A stretch of DNA of 64,000 nt from the NCBI RefSeq assembly GCF_010723575.1, contig NZ_BLKZ01000001.1, positions 5,022,001 to 5,086,000 on the forward strand, written 5' to 3'. This DNA comes from Mycobacterium bourgelatii (lineage in GTDB: Bacteria > Actinomycetota > Actinomycetes > Mycobacteriales > Mycobacteriaceae). Position numbers and translations under genes: made by a program. Within the stretch, counting starts at the first letter, position 1; each line of letters begins with the position of its first letter. This document shows, piece after piece, positions 36,688 to 44,824 of this stretch. Under the pieces are notes generated by a model. The model saw nothing but the letters and a program-made list of their open reading frames with translations. It was not told the origin of the DNA and ran no database searches.

Positions 36688-38298
36688 GTGAGGAGGTGCA
36701 CCACGACTCGTTTTACGCGAGGTCCCGTGGTGTTGCTGGACGGCACCGGAAATCACCCGCGGGAGATCCTGGGCAACAAGGGCCACGGCATCGACACGAT
36801 GCGCCGGAATAGCTTGCCGGTACCGCCCGCGTTCTGCATCACCACCGAGGTCGGCACGCGTTTTCTCACCGACCCGGAATCGACGATGGACGCGATCTGG
36901 GCCGACGTGCTGTCCCGAATGAGCTGGCTCGAAGGACAGACGTCCCGCACCTTCGGCAAGGGTCCGAGCCCATTGCTGGTCAGCGTGCGCTCGGGAGCCA
37001 CACAGTCCATGCCGGGGATGATGGACACGATCCTGGACGTGGGCATGAACGACGACGTCGAAGCGGCCCTCGCCGTCGCCACCTCCCCCGAATTCGCCCG
37101 GGACACCCGGGACAGGTTTACCCGCATGTTTCGCCGCATCGTTGGCGACGAAGACCCACCCGACGACCCGTACGCACAGTTGCGCGCCAGCATCGCGGCC
37201 GTCTTCGGCTCGTGGAACTCGCCGCGCGCGATCACCTATCGCGAGCATTACGGACGCAACGAACCGGGCGGCACCGCGGTGGTCGTGCAGGCGATGGTGT
37301 TCGGCAACCAGGCCGCCAACTCCGGCGCCGGGGTGCTGTCGTCGCGCAACCCGATCACCGGAGCCAACCAACCGTTCGGCGACTGGCTGCCCGGCGGGCA
37401 GGGCGACGACGTGGTGTCCGGGTTGGTCGACGTCGAACCGATCACCGCGCTGCGGGACGAACAACCGGCCGTCTACGACGAGTTGATGGACGCCGCCCGC
37501 CGGCTGGAAAAGCTGGCCGGCGATGTGCAGGAAATCGAGTTCACGGTCGAGGACGGCAAGCTGTGGTTGCTGCAGACCCGAGGGGCGGAGCGATCGGCCC
37601 AGGCCGCCGTTCGACTGGCGCTGCAGCTGCGACACGAGGGACTTATCGACGACCACGAGACACTGCGCCGGCTGACCCCGGCGCACGTGCAGGCGCTGCT
37701 GGTGCCCGTGTTGCAGCCGGAAATCCGGGTGGCGGCAAAGCTTCTGGCCAAAGGTTTACCGGCCTGCCCCGGGGTGGCGCACGGAACGGCATACACCGAC
37801 GTGGACCAGGCGCTCGACGCCGCCGACCGGGGTGAACCGGTCATCTTGGTGCGCGACCACACCCGGCCCGAAGACGTGCTGGGCATGCTGGCCGCGCAGG
37901 GCATCGTCACCGAGGTCGGCGGCGCAGCCAGCCATGCGGCCGTGGTCAGCCGCGAGCTCGGCCGGGTTGCGGTGGTGGGCTGCGGTCAGGGCGTCGTAAC
38001 CGCACTGGAGGGCAAGCAGATCACCGTCGACGGGTACGAAGGTGAGGTGCGCGAAGGCAGCCTTCCCCTGTCGGCCTGGTCGGAGAGCGATACAGCCGAA
38101 CTGCGGGAGCTCGCCGACATCGCGCGACGGATCAGTCCGCTGCGCGCACATACCGCCGGCGATTACCCGAGCCTCGACGATCCTTCGGAGTCCGCGGTGC
38201 GCTCTGCGATGACCGCCGGGACCACCGACGTCGTGTCGGACAGCCCGCTGCGCATCATGCTGACAGCGTTGCGAATGGCCCGAGAGGACGCCCCGTGA
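36688..38298 (+). CDS. ppdK: Pyruvate phosphate dikinase-like protein PpdK, short form
   Basis: The protein has the N-terminal ATP-grasp region (GNKGHGIDTMRRNSLPVPPA, VSVRSGATQSMPGMMDTILD) and the phosphohistidine domain (EVGGAASHAAVVSRELGRVA, catalytic His at about 416). It stops before the C-terminal PEP/pyruvate-binding TIM barrel of full-length PPDK (about 870 aa). The M. tuberculosis orthologue Rv1127c is likewise short. It may act as a phosphotransfer half-enzyme or have a different acceptor. The start is awkward: GTG 36688 overlaps the AGGAGG at 36691-36696, and the next in-frame starts (GTG 36727, 36730) are about 30 nt away from it. It overlaps the next gene by 4 bp. Confidence 0.9.
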   Translation: MRRCTTTRFTRGPVVLLDGTGNHPREILGNKGHGIDTMRRNSLPVPPAFCITTEVGTRFLTDPESTMDAIWADVLSRMSWLEGQTSRTFGKGPSPLLVSVRSGATQSMPGMMDTILDVGMNDDVEAALAVATSPEFARDTRDRFTRMFRRIVGDEDPPDDPYAQLRASIAAVFGSWNSPRAITYREHYGRNEPGGTAVVVQAMVFGNQAANSGAGVLSSRNPITGANQPFGDWLPGGQGDDVVSGLVDVEPITALRDEQPAVYDELMDAARRLEKLAGDVQEIEFTVEDGKLWLLQTRGAERSAQAAVRLALQLRHEGLIDDHETLRRLTPAHVQALLVPVLQPEIRVAAKLLAKGLPACPGVAHGTAYTDVDQALDAADRGEPVILVRDHTRPEDVLGMLAAQGIVTEVGGAASHAAVVSRELGRVAVVGCGQGVVTALEGKQITVDGYEGEVREGSLPLSAWSESDTAELRELADIARRISPLRAHTAGDYPSLDDPSESAVRSAMTAGTTDVVSDSPLRIMLTALRMAREDAP

Positions 38299-38900
38299 GC
38301 GAGTTGGCGGTCCTGCAGGCCGTCCGGCTCAAGGGCCGGGTGAGTCGCGACGACCTGGCCAAGACGTTGGGCACCGACCCCGCCGAGATCGCCGAAACCG
38401 TTGACGGGCTCACCACATCCGGACTGCTGATCGACGCGACCACCGTGCGCATCACACCCGAGGGGCGCGCCAGGCTGGCCGAACTGCTGGCCGAGGAACG
38501 CCGCGCGGCCGACCCGGCCGCATTAACCGCCGTCTACGACGACTTCCGTTCTGTCAATGCCGATTTCAAAGAGTTGGTGACGGACTGGCAACTCAAGGAC
38601 GGCAAGCCCAACGCCCACGATGACCCCGACTACGACGCGGCGGTGCTGGCCCGGCTGGAATCCGTGCACCAGCGGGCGGGGTCGATCATTCATGCCGCCG
38701 CCGCCCAGCTGCCGAGATTGGGCGCTTACGCAACGAAACTGGGCGCGGCGCTAGACAAGGTGAAGGCCGGTGACCGCGCCTGGTTGACCCGCCCCCTCAT
38801 CGACTCGTATCACACCGTGTGGTTCGAACTGCACGAGGAGCTGATCCTGGCGGTGGGCCTGACACGGGAGGAAGCCGCGAGATCCGGTGACGCCCAATGA
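38295..38900 (+). CDS. Conserved protein, winged-helix-like N-terminus (Rv1126c orthologue)
   Basis: The GTG start at 38295 overlaps the ppdK stop (GTGA), so the pair is probably translationally coupled. Residues 1-65 resemble a winged helix (LAVLQAVRLKGRVSRDDLAK ... TSGLLIDATTVRITPEGRAR). The remaining 135 residues are helical and acidic. Length (201 aa) and the ppdK-linked position match M. tuberculosis Rv1126c. Coupling suggests it regulates or assists the short PpdK, but no function is established. It converges on the acyltransferase-like gene with a 1-bp gap. Confidence 0.82.
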   Translation: MSELAVLQAVRLKGRVSRDDLAKTLGTDPAEIAETVDGLTTSGLLIDATTVRITPEGRARLAELLAEERRAADPAALTAVYDDFRSVNADFKELVTDWQLKDGKPNAHDDPDYDAAVLARLESVHQRAGSIIHAAAAQLPRLGAYATKLGAALDKVKAGDRAWLTRPLIDSYHTVWFELHEELILAVGLTREEAARSGDAQ

Positions 38901-38901
38901 T

Positions 38902-40143
38902 TTACAGTGCCGCGTCCAGGAGTTGCAGGTAGCCGTCGACATCGGGCACAACCGACTCGGCCGCGTGGACACTGATCGCGATGGTGTCACCGATGCCGTG
39001 CACGCCGTGGGTCAAGCCCATACACGGTGACAGCGCCGGATATCCGGCCGTCAACACCACGGGGCACTCGCCGAAGCTCAGATCGGCGGCCCCGCGGTGG
39101 ACGCTGGACACCACGGTATTGCCGGCCACCTGGGTGGGCCGGGCTTCGGCGTCGAATTGCGAAACACCCCAACGCAGTAGGGCGGCGGGGACCGCCGCGA
39201 AGGCCCTGCTACCCGAGTAGCTTGCCGGATGTCCGAGGCGACGGCGGGCATTGGCCAACTCGTCGGCGATTCGTCGCATCCGCTCTTCGTAGGACAGCTG
39301 CGGGTAGAGCCCTACCACCACATTGCCGAAGTGGTTATACGCATGCGGCACACCGGATTTAGCCATCGGAACCTCGGCGCCCAGCGTTTCGATAGGCCCA
39401 CCCAGTAGGCCCGACAGCGCCTCGGACACCGCGGCCAACACCCGGACGGTGATGGTGGAGCCCGACAGTTGTGAGCGCTTGCGCACCAGCGTCCGCATCT
39501 CGCGCGCACCTTCGGGTCGGTTGTTGGTGGCCTGCGGCGGTCGCGGCTGGGGCCCGGGTGTAACCAGTCCGGCCTCAATGTCGCGCACCAGATCGCGGTG
39601 GGCGCGCGCAGCCTGCAGGGCCCGCCATGGCAGGAAACCCCTTCGTTGCCAGTGGATTTCGGGAACTGGGATGTCCCGTCCGAACAGCCATGCCGCCATC
39701 GCCGAAGCGCGCGCACCGTCGGCCACAGCATGCGCAATCTGCAGGACGGCGACGGTGCCGGGGTCGCTGACCTCCGGGATGCCGAACACCGGCGTGAAAA
39801 CGTGCAGCCGCCAGGGCGTCTCGCGCACGTCCACCTGGTCGGCCGCCAGGCCCGCAAGAACCGCCAGACAGTCGCGCCAACTGCCGTCAGACAGCGTGTG
39901 CCGGCGCACCCAGTCCGGCCCGACCACCGTCGGCACCCAGCGCGGGTAGGTCAGTGCGCACCCCTCCTGGACCCGCATGCTCAGGTCGGGGCAGGTGCGG
40001 GCCCGGTCGCAGACCTGCTCCACTGCGCGCGCCAGATCGGCGGGTTCGCCGGCGAAAGCGTAGAGCAGAAACTCGTCGCTCGGGATCTTGGCCGACGTCC
40101 AGAGGAACTGGGCGTCTACGGCCGCCATCCGGTGCCCGGTCAC
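38902..40143 (-). CDS. WS/DGAT-like acyltransferase-fold protein (Rv1125 orthologue)
   Basis: 413 residues. The segment LQIAHAVADGARASAMAAW (about 145) resembles the HHxxxDG active-site motif of wax ester synthase/DGAT and condensation-type acyltransferases, but the first His is replaced by Ala. The C-terminal part (NHFGNVVVGLYPQLSYEERM, VVSSVHRGAADLSFGECPV) fits that fold. The missing first His makes normal acyl transfer doubtful, although the second His is the usual catalytic base. GTG 40143 overlaps the ephC stop (GTGA), so the two are translationally coupled. Matches Rv1125 by length and context. Confidence 0.75.
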   Translation of the reverse strand: MTGHRMAAVDAQFLWTSAKIPSDEFLLYAFAGEPADLARAVEQVCDRARTCPDLSMRVQEGCALTYPRWVPTVVGPDWVRRHTLSDGSWRDCLAVLAGLAADQVDVRETPWRLHVFTPVFGIPEVSDPGTVAVLQIAHAVADGARASAMAAWLFGRDIPVPEIHWQRRGFLPWRALQAARAHRDLVRDIEAGLVTPGPQPRPPQATNNRPEGAREMRTLVRKRSQLSGSTITVRVLAAVSEALSGLLGGPIETLGAEVPMAKSGVPHAYNHFGNVVVGLYPQLSYEERMRRIADELANARRRLGHPASYSGSRAFAAVPAALLRWGVSQFDAEARPTQVAGNTVVSSVHRGAADLSFGECPVVLTAGYPALSPCMGLTHGVHGIGDTIAISVHAAESVVPDVDGYLQLLDAAL

Positions 40144-41042
40144 TGGGAGCCGATGAACTTCAATATCAGCTCGGCGACCTTCTCGGGCTGCTCCAGCTGA
40201 AGGAAGTGCCCGGCGCGGCCGACAATGGCCACGTCGCTACCCAGCGGCAACACCCGTTCGGTCCAGTGCGTGAATGCCGGTGAGGCACAACCGTCGTCGT
40301 ACCCATGCAGGTACAGGCTCGGCAGCCGGGGCGGCTCGGTCCACCAGCGGTGCAATTCGGCGTAACGAGCCGGCGGGCGGGTGTTGCGGATAGTGGCCCG
40401 GTACGGCCCGAGCGCCGCCCGCCAGCCCTCCGGTGTGCCGATCGCCGCGTCGACGTGGCGCAGGTCCTCCTCGGCGTGATAGCCGGGTGACCAGCGCCGC
40501 CACAGCCGCGGCACCACCCAGGAGGCGGACCGCTCCGGCAGCCCGGGCAATTGGAAGTAGAAGATGTACCAGCTGCGCAGCAGCTGACGGGGCAGTTCAC
40601 GGGCCAGTCGGCCGCGCTCGGGCACCCGACCGAGCGGCTGGAATGCCGCGGCCGGCGGCACTGACATGAGCACCGCCTTGACGAACGGGCTCTCGGGCAT
40701 GGCGGCCAGGCCCGTGCCGGCGATCGCACCCCAGTCGTGGCCGATCACCACGTCGTTCTCGGTACCACCGGCGGCCTCGCGCACCCGCAGCGCGTCGTCC
40801 ATCAACGCGCCGACGTGATAGCTGCCGTCCGCCGGAATGTCCGACGGCGCATAGCCCCGCATGAACGGCGCCACCACCCGCCAGCCGGCCTCGACCAGGC
40901 GTGGCGCCAGCTTGCGCCACCCGTAGGCGGTGTCGGGAAAGCCATGCAGACACAACGCGATTGGGGCGTCCGTCGCTCCCCAACTGAGCGCCTTCAGGTC
41001 CCCGTTGGGACCCTTGATGTCGATCCAGCGTGGTTGTGGCAT
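40140..41042 (-). CDS. ephC: Epoxide hydrolase-like alpha/beta hydrolase EphC
   Basis: The 300-residue protein has the alpha/beta hydrolase signature: HGFPDTAYGW (oxyanion motif, about 36-45), nucleophile Asp in GHDWGAIAG (about 101), cap-domain tyrosines (GYHAEED) and catalytic His in GRAGHFLQLEQP (about 280). Epoxide hydrolases open epoxides to diols; the substrate is unknown. ATG 41042 is preceded by AGGAG at 11-15 nt and gives MPQPRWIDIKG; a TTG at 41084 would add 14 unlikely residues. The orthologue is M. tuberculosis Rv1124, in the same ephC-Rv1125 order. Confidence 0.9.
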   Translation of the reverse strand: MPQPRWIDIKGPNGDLKALSWGATDAPIALCLHGFPDTAYGWRKLAPRLVEAGWRVVAPFMRGYAPSDIPADGSYHVGALMDDALRVREAAGGTENDVVIGHDWGAIAGTGLAAMPESPFVKAVLMSVPPAAAFQPLGRVPERGRLARELPRQLLRSWYIFYFQLPGLPERSASWVVPRLWRRWSPGYHAEEDLRHVDAAIGTPEGWRAALGPYRATIRNTRPPARYAELHRWWTEPPRLPSLYLHGYDDGCASPAFTHWTERVLPLGSDVAIVGRAGHFLQLEQPEKVAELILKFIGSQ

Positions 41043-41126
41043 TCCGGGAGACTCCTGTTCGCCGTTCCGGCCCGCATGATCCAACGTAACCGAGGCGCAA
41101 ACGTAGCCACCCGCGAGCTTCTAGGT

Positions 41127-41450
41127 ATGGCGACACCCGTGCCGGGCCACCGCTGGGCCAAGACGGACGGGACTCAGCAACGAATCCTCGACGCCGCGAC
41201 CGACGTGTTCGCGACCAGCGGCTTCACCGCCGCGACGATCGCCGAGGTGGTGGAGCGGTCGGGCGCCGGCGTTGGCAGCATCGATCACCACTTCGGCGGC
41301 AAGAGCGAGCTGCGCGGACAACTGCTGAGTCGGTTGCTGGTGGCGACCATGGCGGAGTCGTCGCTGATGGTCGCCGCCTGCGACGACCCGGACGATGTGC
41401 CGCCCATCGTCGACGCAACCATCGAATGGATCGGCCGGCTCATCGAGTGA
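41127..41450 (+). CDS. Truncated TetR-family regulator (107 aa)
   Basis: The TetR DNA-binding domain is complete: RILDAATDVFATSGFTAATI followed by IDHHFGGKSELRGQLL. Only about 45 residues of the ligand-binding domain follow before the stop, against about 140 in normal TetR proteins. The gene runs into the convergent VOC gene 16 bp later, so the C-terminal part was probably lost at an insertion or deletion boundary. A truncated form could still bind DNA weakly, or be a decaying gene. ATG 41127 begins MATPVPGHRWAKTDGT. Confidence 0.78.
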   Translation: MATPVPGHRWAKTDGTQQRILDAATDVFATSGFTAATIAEVVERSGAGVGSIDHHFGGKSELRGQLLSRLLVATMAESSLMVAACDDPDDVPPIVDATIEWIGRLIE

Positions 41451-41466
41451 GCTCGCGACGCCGGGC

Positions 41467-41952
41467 TCAGACTGTCGCAGCGGCCTCCGCAACCGCCTTC
41501 TCGATGTCGGCGATCACGATTTTGCGCATGCCCAGCATGGCCGTGGTGGCCGCCGTGGCCCGAACAGGGTCGGGATCGTCGCACAGCTCGTTGAGCCGGA
41601 TCGGCACGATCTGCCAGCTCAGGCCGAAACGGTCCTTCAGCCAGCCGCATTGGGATTCTTCACCGCCGTCGACCAGCTTGTTCCAGTAGTAGTCGACTTC
41701 CTCCTGGTCCTTGCATTCGACCACGAAGGACACCGCCTCGCTGAACGTGAAATACGGGCCTCCGTTGATCCCCAGGAACCGGGTGCCGTCCAGCACGAAG
41801 GTGCCAGTGACCACGGTGCCGGGCTCACCCGGGCCCGCTTCGGTGTAGTAGGTGTAGCCCTCGATGCGTGAGTTCGGGAACACCGAGGTGTAGAACTCCG
41901 CCGCCTCTTCGAGGTTGTTGTCGAACCACAGTGAGGGAGTGATCGATGGCAT
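41467..41952 (-). CDS. VOC/PhnB-like (3-DMU-9-3-mt domain) protein
   Basis: 161 residues beginning MPSITPSLWFDNNLEEAAEF. NNLEEAAEFYTSVFP, FLGINGGPYFTFSEAVSFVV and CGWLKDRFGLSWQIVP are hallmarks of the PhnB-like vicinal-oxygen-chelate fold. Members include uncharacterised metal-binding enzymes; no specific reaction can be assigned. A strong ribosome site (AGGAGGCGAC) precedes the ATG. It converges on the truncated TetR gene. Confidence 0.88.
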   Translation of the reverse strand: MPSITPSLWFDNNLEEAAEFYTSVFPNSRIEGYTYYTEAGPGEPGTVVTGTFVLDGTRFLGINGGPYFTFSEAVSFVVECKDQEEVDYYWNKLVDGGEESQCGWLKDRFGLSWQIVPIRLNELCDDPDPVRATAATTAMLGMRKIVIADIEKAVAEAAATV

Positions 41953-42041
41953 GTCGCCTCCTTGCTGTCTCGCGGGTCTTCGCTGTCTTTCAGGGCCTTC
42001 AAAAAGCCTTCGTAGCTACAGACCCCGACGGCGACGAAAAC

Positions 42042-43376
42042 TCACCGCGTGACCCGAAATACCTCGATCGGTTCGGGCAGACCCTTGAGTTGGCGCGGGC
42101 CAAGGGTTTCGAAGGCCAGGCCGGATCCCGTCGACAAATCGCGCACGGTGCGGCTGGCGAGCACTTCGCCGGCGCCGGCCAACGCGCCGATGCGGGCGCC
42201 GATATGGACCGCCACGCCGCTCCACTCGTCGCCCCGGCGCTCGCATTCGCCGGTGTGAATCCCAGCGCGAATCGCGATGCCGCGACCAGCCAAGGCCGGC
42301 ACCATCTCCAGCATGCAGCGGGCCGCCTTGGTCGGTGCATCGAACAGCGCGAACACGCCGTCGCCGGTGTGCTTGGCCCGGATGCCGTCGAAGCGCGACA
42401 GCAGGCTGTCCACCACTGCGTCATGGCTGTTGAGTTGTTGCCGCCACGCCGAATCGCCGACGGCGCTGAGCTTTTCCGTCGAACTCACGATGTCGGTGAA
42501 CACCACCGTCTTGAGGACACGTTCTTCGGCTGGGGCACCCGATTCCCCGGTGAAGAAGTCGAGCAACGCATCGATCAGGACATCGGCAACGTCGAATGGG
42601 GTGTGCGGGCCGGGCGGCAACATGTGGAACCGCGCGTTTGGCATGCCGGCGGCCAGCGCGGCGGAGGATGCGACAGGCACCAGATCATCGCCCTCGCGGG
42701 CGAGAACCAGAGTGGGAGCACGGACGGCACTCAGCACCGCACGAACGTCGGTGTCCATGAAGGCCTGCCACCACAGCCTTGCCATCGAGGGACTCGACAC
42801 GGAGCGTTGCAGCTTGCCGAACATGTCCCGCATGCCGGGCACCTCGGCCGTTGGTCCGTAAAAGAGCTTCACCAATGCTCCTCGGCCCCAGTCATTTTCG
42901 ATCTCAGCGAGCTGCGACTGCACCTCTTCGGCGGTGAAGCCCCAGGGGAAGTCCGGCAGATCTTGCGAGAAGCGTGCGGCAGTGCCGAGCAGGGCGAGCA
43001 AGCTGACCCGTTCGGGATACGTCGCCGCGTACAAGATGCTGACGGCGCCGCCTTCGCTGCTCCCGAAGAGCCCGAATCGCTCGACGCCAACCGCATCCAC
43101 GATGGCGACGAGATCTTCGAGGCGCTCCTGCAGCGAGAGCAGGTGTGCCGATGGGTCGGACAGACCGGTCCCGCGCCTGTCCCACACCACCAAGCGGCCA
43201 TGCTGCGACATCCGTTCGATGGGGGCTGCGTACGGACTGCCCGGTTCGTCGATCGCGTCGACGTCGCTGACCATCCAGCCCGGCACCCAGATGACCGTTG
43301 GACCCGAGTCGCCGAAAATCCGGTACGCGAGGTGCACATCGCCGTTGCGGGCGTAACGGACCCGATCGTCCCTCAT
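42042..43376 (-). CDS. Alpha/beta hydrolase - class III nucleotidyl cyclase fusion (LipJ/Rv1900c-like)
   Basis: N-terminal alpha/beta hydrolase (about 1-255: VIWVPGWMV, nucleophile Ser in LFGSSEGGAV at about 101, late His in PGPHTPF) joined to a C-terminal class III cyclase domain (about 270-444: TVVFTDIVSST, KHTGDGVFALFD). The two metal-binding Asp residues are present. The position usually occupied by the transition-state Asn reads His (VHIGARIG), a form I recall as common in hydrolase-cyclase fusions. ATG 43376 gives MRDDRVRYARNGDVHLAY, the typical family start; ATG 43478 would add 34 basic residues. Divergent from bpoB. Confidence 0.87.
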   Translation of the reverse strand: MRDDRVRYARNGDVHLAYRIFGDSGPTVIWVPGWMVSDVDAIDEPGSPYAAPIERMSQHGRLVVWDRRGTGLSDPSAHLLSLQERLEDLVAIVDAVGVERFGLFGSSEGGAVSILYAATYPERVSLLALLGTAARFSQDLPDFPWGFTAEEVQSQLAEIENDWGRGALVKLFYGPTAEVPGMRDMFGKLQRSVSSPSMARLWWQAFMDTDVRAVLSAVRAPTLVLAREGDDLVPVASSAALAAGMPNARFHMLPPGPHTPFDVADVLIDALLDFFTGESGAPAEERVLKTVVFTDIVSSTEKLSAVGDSAWRQQLNSHDAVVDSLLSRFDGIRAKHTGDGVFALFDAPTKAARCMLEMVPALAGRGIAIRAGIHTGECERRGDEWSGVAVHIGARIGALAGAGEVLASRTVRDLSTGSGLAFETLGPRQLKGLPEPIEVFRVTR

Positions 43377-43503
43377 GAAGAAGATGGTGACACGTCGCAG
43401 CCCATTGACGGCTGTTCGACGGCGCCGAGGAGTTGTTCCCGGAAGCACCCCGGCCGCCCAACCACCCCCAGCCACCATTGCTTAACCAACCTATGTAACG
43501 TCA

Positions 43504-44367
43504 GTGCGCGTGAGCAGTCCCCAGACGGTCGAGTTCTTCGGCAAGAACGGGATCAGGCTGGTCGCCGACGAGTGGAACCGCAACGCGGACACGGTGGCCG
43601 ATCGCCCCACGATTCTGATGCTGCACGGTGGCGGCCAGAACCGGTACTCGTGGAAGAACACCGGCCAGATCCTGGCCGACGACGGCTTCCACGTCATCGC
43701 CCTGGATTCCCGCGGACACGGTGACAGCGACCGCGCGCCGGACGCCGACTACGCCGTGGAAACCCTGGCCGCCGACGTCATGCACGTCCTCGACACCATC
43801 GGCCGACCGGTGGCACTCATCGGGGCCAGCATGGGCGGGTTGACCGGCATCCTGGTGGCACACCGCGCCGGCCCCGCCAGGGTGACCCAGCTGGTCCTCG
43901 TCGACGTCGTACCCCGGTTCGAGAAGACCGGTAGCGCCCGCATCCGCGAATTCATGCTGACCAACATCGACGGTTTCGAGTCACTCGAGGAAGCCGCCGA
44001 CGCCGTCGCCGCCTACCTGCCGTACCGGCCCCGGCCACGCAGCCCGGAGGGGCTGAAGAAGAACCTTCGCCTGCGCGACGGACGCTGGTACTGGCACTGG
44101 GATCCGGCGTTCATGACCAAGCCCGGCGACGATCCGGAACTGCGCACCGAAGGTTTCGAGGAAGCAGCCAAGGCGCTGGAGATCCCCGTCCTGCTGATCC
44201 GCGGCAAGCTGTCCGACGTAGTCAGCATGGAAGGCGTCCGCCATTTCCTGGACACGGTGCCCGGCGCAGAGTTCGTCGAACTTTCCAATGCCGGACACAC
44301 CGCCGCCGGCGACGACAACGACGCGTTCAGCGAGGTCGTCGTCGCGTTCGTCGAGCGTCAGCCGTAG
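43504..44367 (+). CDS. bpoB: Alpha/beta hydrolase, BpoB-like (Rv1123c orthologue)
   Basis: 287 residues with the alpha/beta hydrolase plan: LMLHGGGQNRYSW (about 39), nucleophile Ser in LIGASMGGLTG (about 104), catalytic His in LSNAGHTAAGDDN (about 265). It sits between ephC and gnd2 as bpoB does in M. tuberculosis. The non-haem bromoperoxidase name is historical; the native reaction is probably hydrolytic. Start GTG 43504, or GTG 43510; no ribosome site is obvious, so translation may be leaderless. Confidence 0.88.
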   Translation: MRVSSPQTVEFFGKNGIRLVADEWNRNADTVADRPTILMLHGGGQNRYSWKNTGQILADDGFHVIALDSRGHGDSDRAPDADYAVETLAADVMHVLDTIGRPVALIGASMGGLTGILVAHRAGPARVTQLVLVDVVPRFEKTGSARIREFMLTNIDGFESLEEAADAVAAYLPYRPRPRSPEGLKKNLRLRDGRWYWHWDPAFMTKPGDDPELRTEGFEEAAKALEIPVLLIRGKLSDVVSMEGVRHFLDTVPGAEFVELSNAGHTAAGDDNDAFSEVVVAFVERQP

Positions 44368-44822
44368 GCCTGTGCCGCGAAGCTTAGCCCGCCCCGTTGG
44401 TCGGACGAAAGCCGCTGTGCGGGACTGAGAATGGGCGGGTGGCGCAGGTACTGAGTGAACCCGGTGGCGTGCAGCGTGAGCGTGAACTCATGGCCGGCCA
44501 GAGTCCACTCGAATGCGCCGGCCGCATCAGGTGCGCTACGTTCGAGCGCATCCAGTGATGGCTCAAAGCTGAAGCCCCGCAAGTCAATATCGCCGGCCAC
44601 ATCCCACGCCTGGTCGAAAACGAGCGTGGCGGGGCAGACCCGGAAGCTGAAAGCCGTCTCTGGCGGCGTCGGAACGATCCACTCGACGATGTAGTCGATG
44701 TCCAGCAGCAACCTGCCGGGGTAAGGTAACGCCGGTTCGAAAGCAACAGCGTGCACGGCACAGTCGTGCCAGTTCATCCGGTCGAAGTCGGCGTCGGTCC
44801 AGATCGCTTGTGCGCCAGACAC
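44358..44822 (-). CDS. Hypothetical protein downstream of gnd2
   Basis: 154 residues starting at GTG 44822, two bases after the gnd2 stop, so it is almost certainly the last gene of a zwf1-gnd2 operon. It is rich in aromatic and acidic residues (WTDADFDRMNWHDCAVHAVA, LLLDIDYIVEWI). It has no signal peptide, no membrane segment and no motif I recognise; a beta-rich cytosolic protein is likely. It overlaps the end of the convergent bpoB gene by 10 bp. Confidence 0.72.
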   Translation of the reverse strand: MSGAQAIWTDADFDRMNWHDCAVHAVAFEPALPYPGRLLLDIDYIVEWIVPTPPETAFSFRVCPATLVFDQAWDVAGDIDLRGFSFEPSLDALERSAPDAAGAFEWTLAGHEFTLTLHATGFTQYLRHPPILSPAQRLSSDQRGGLSFAAQAYG

Positions 44823-44824
44823 GG

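Noticed and set aside
41946..43724. 592-codon plus-strand open frame
   Set aside because: Antisense to the hydrolase-cyclase fusion and out of frame with bpoB.
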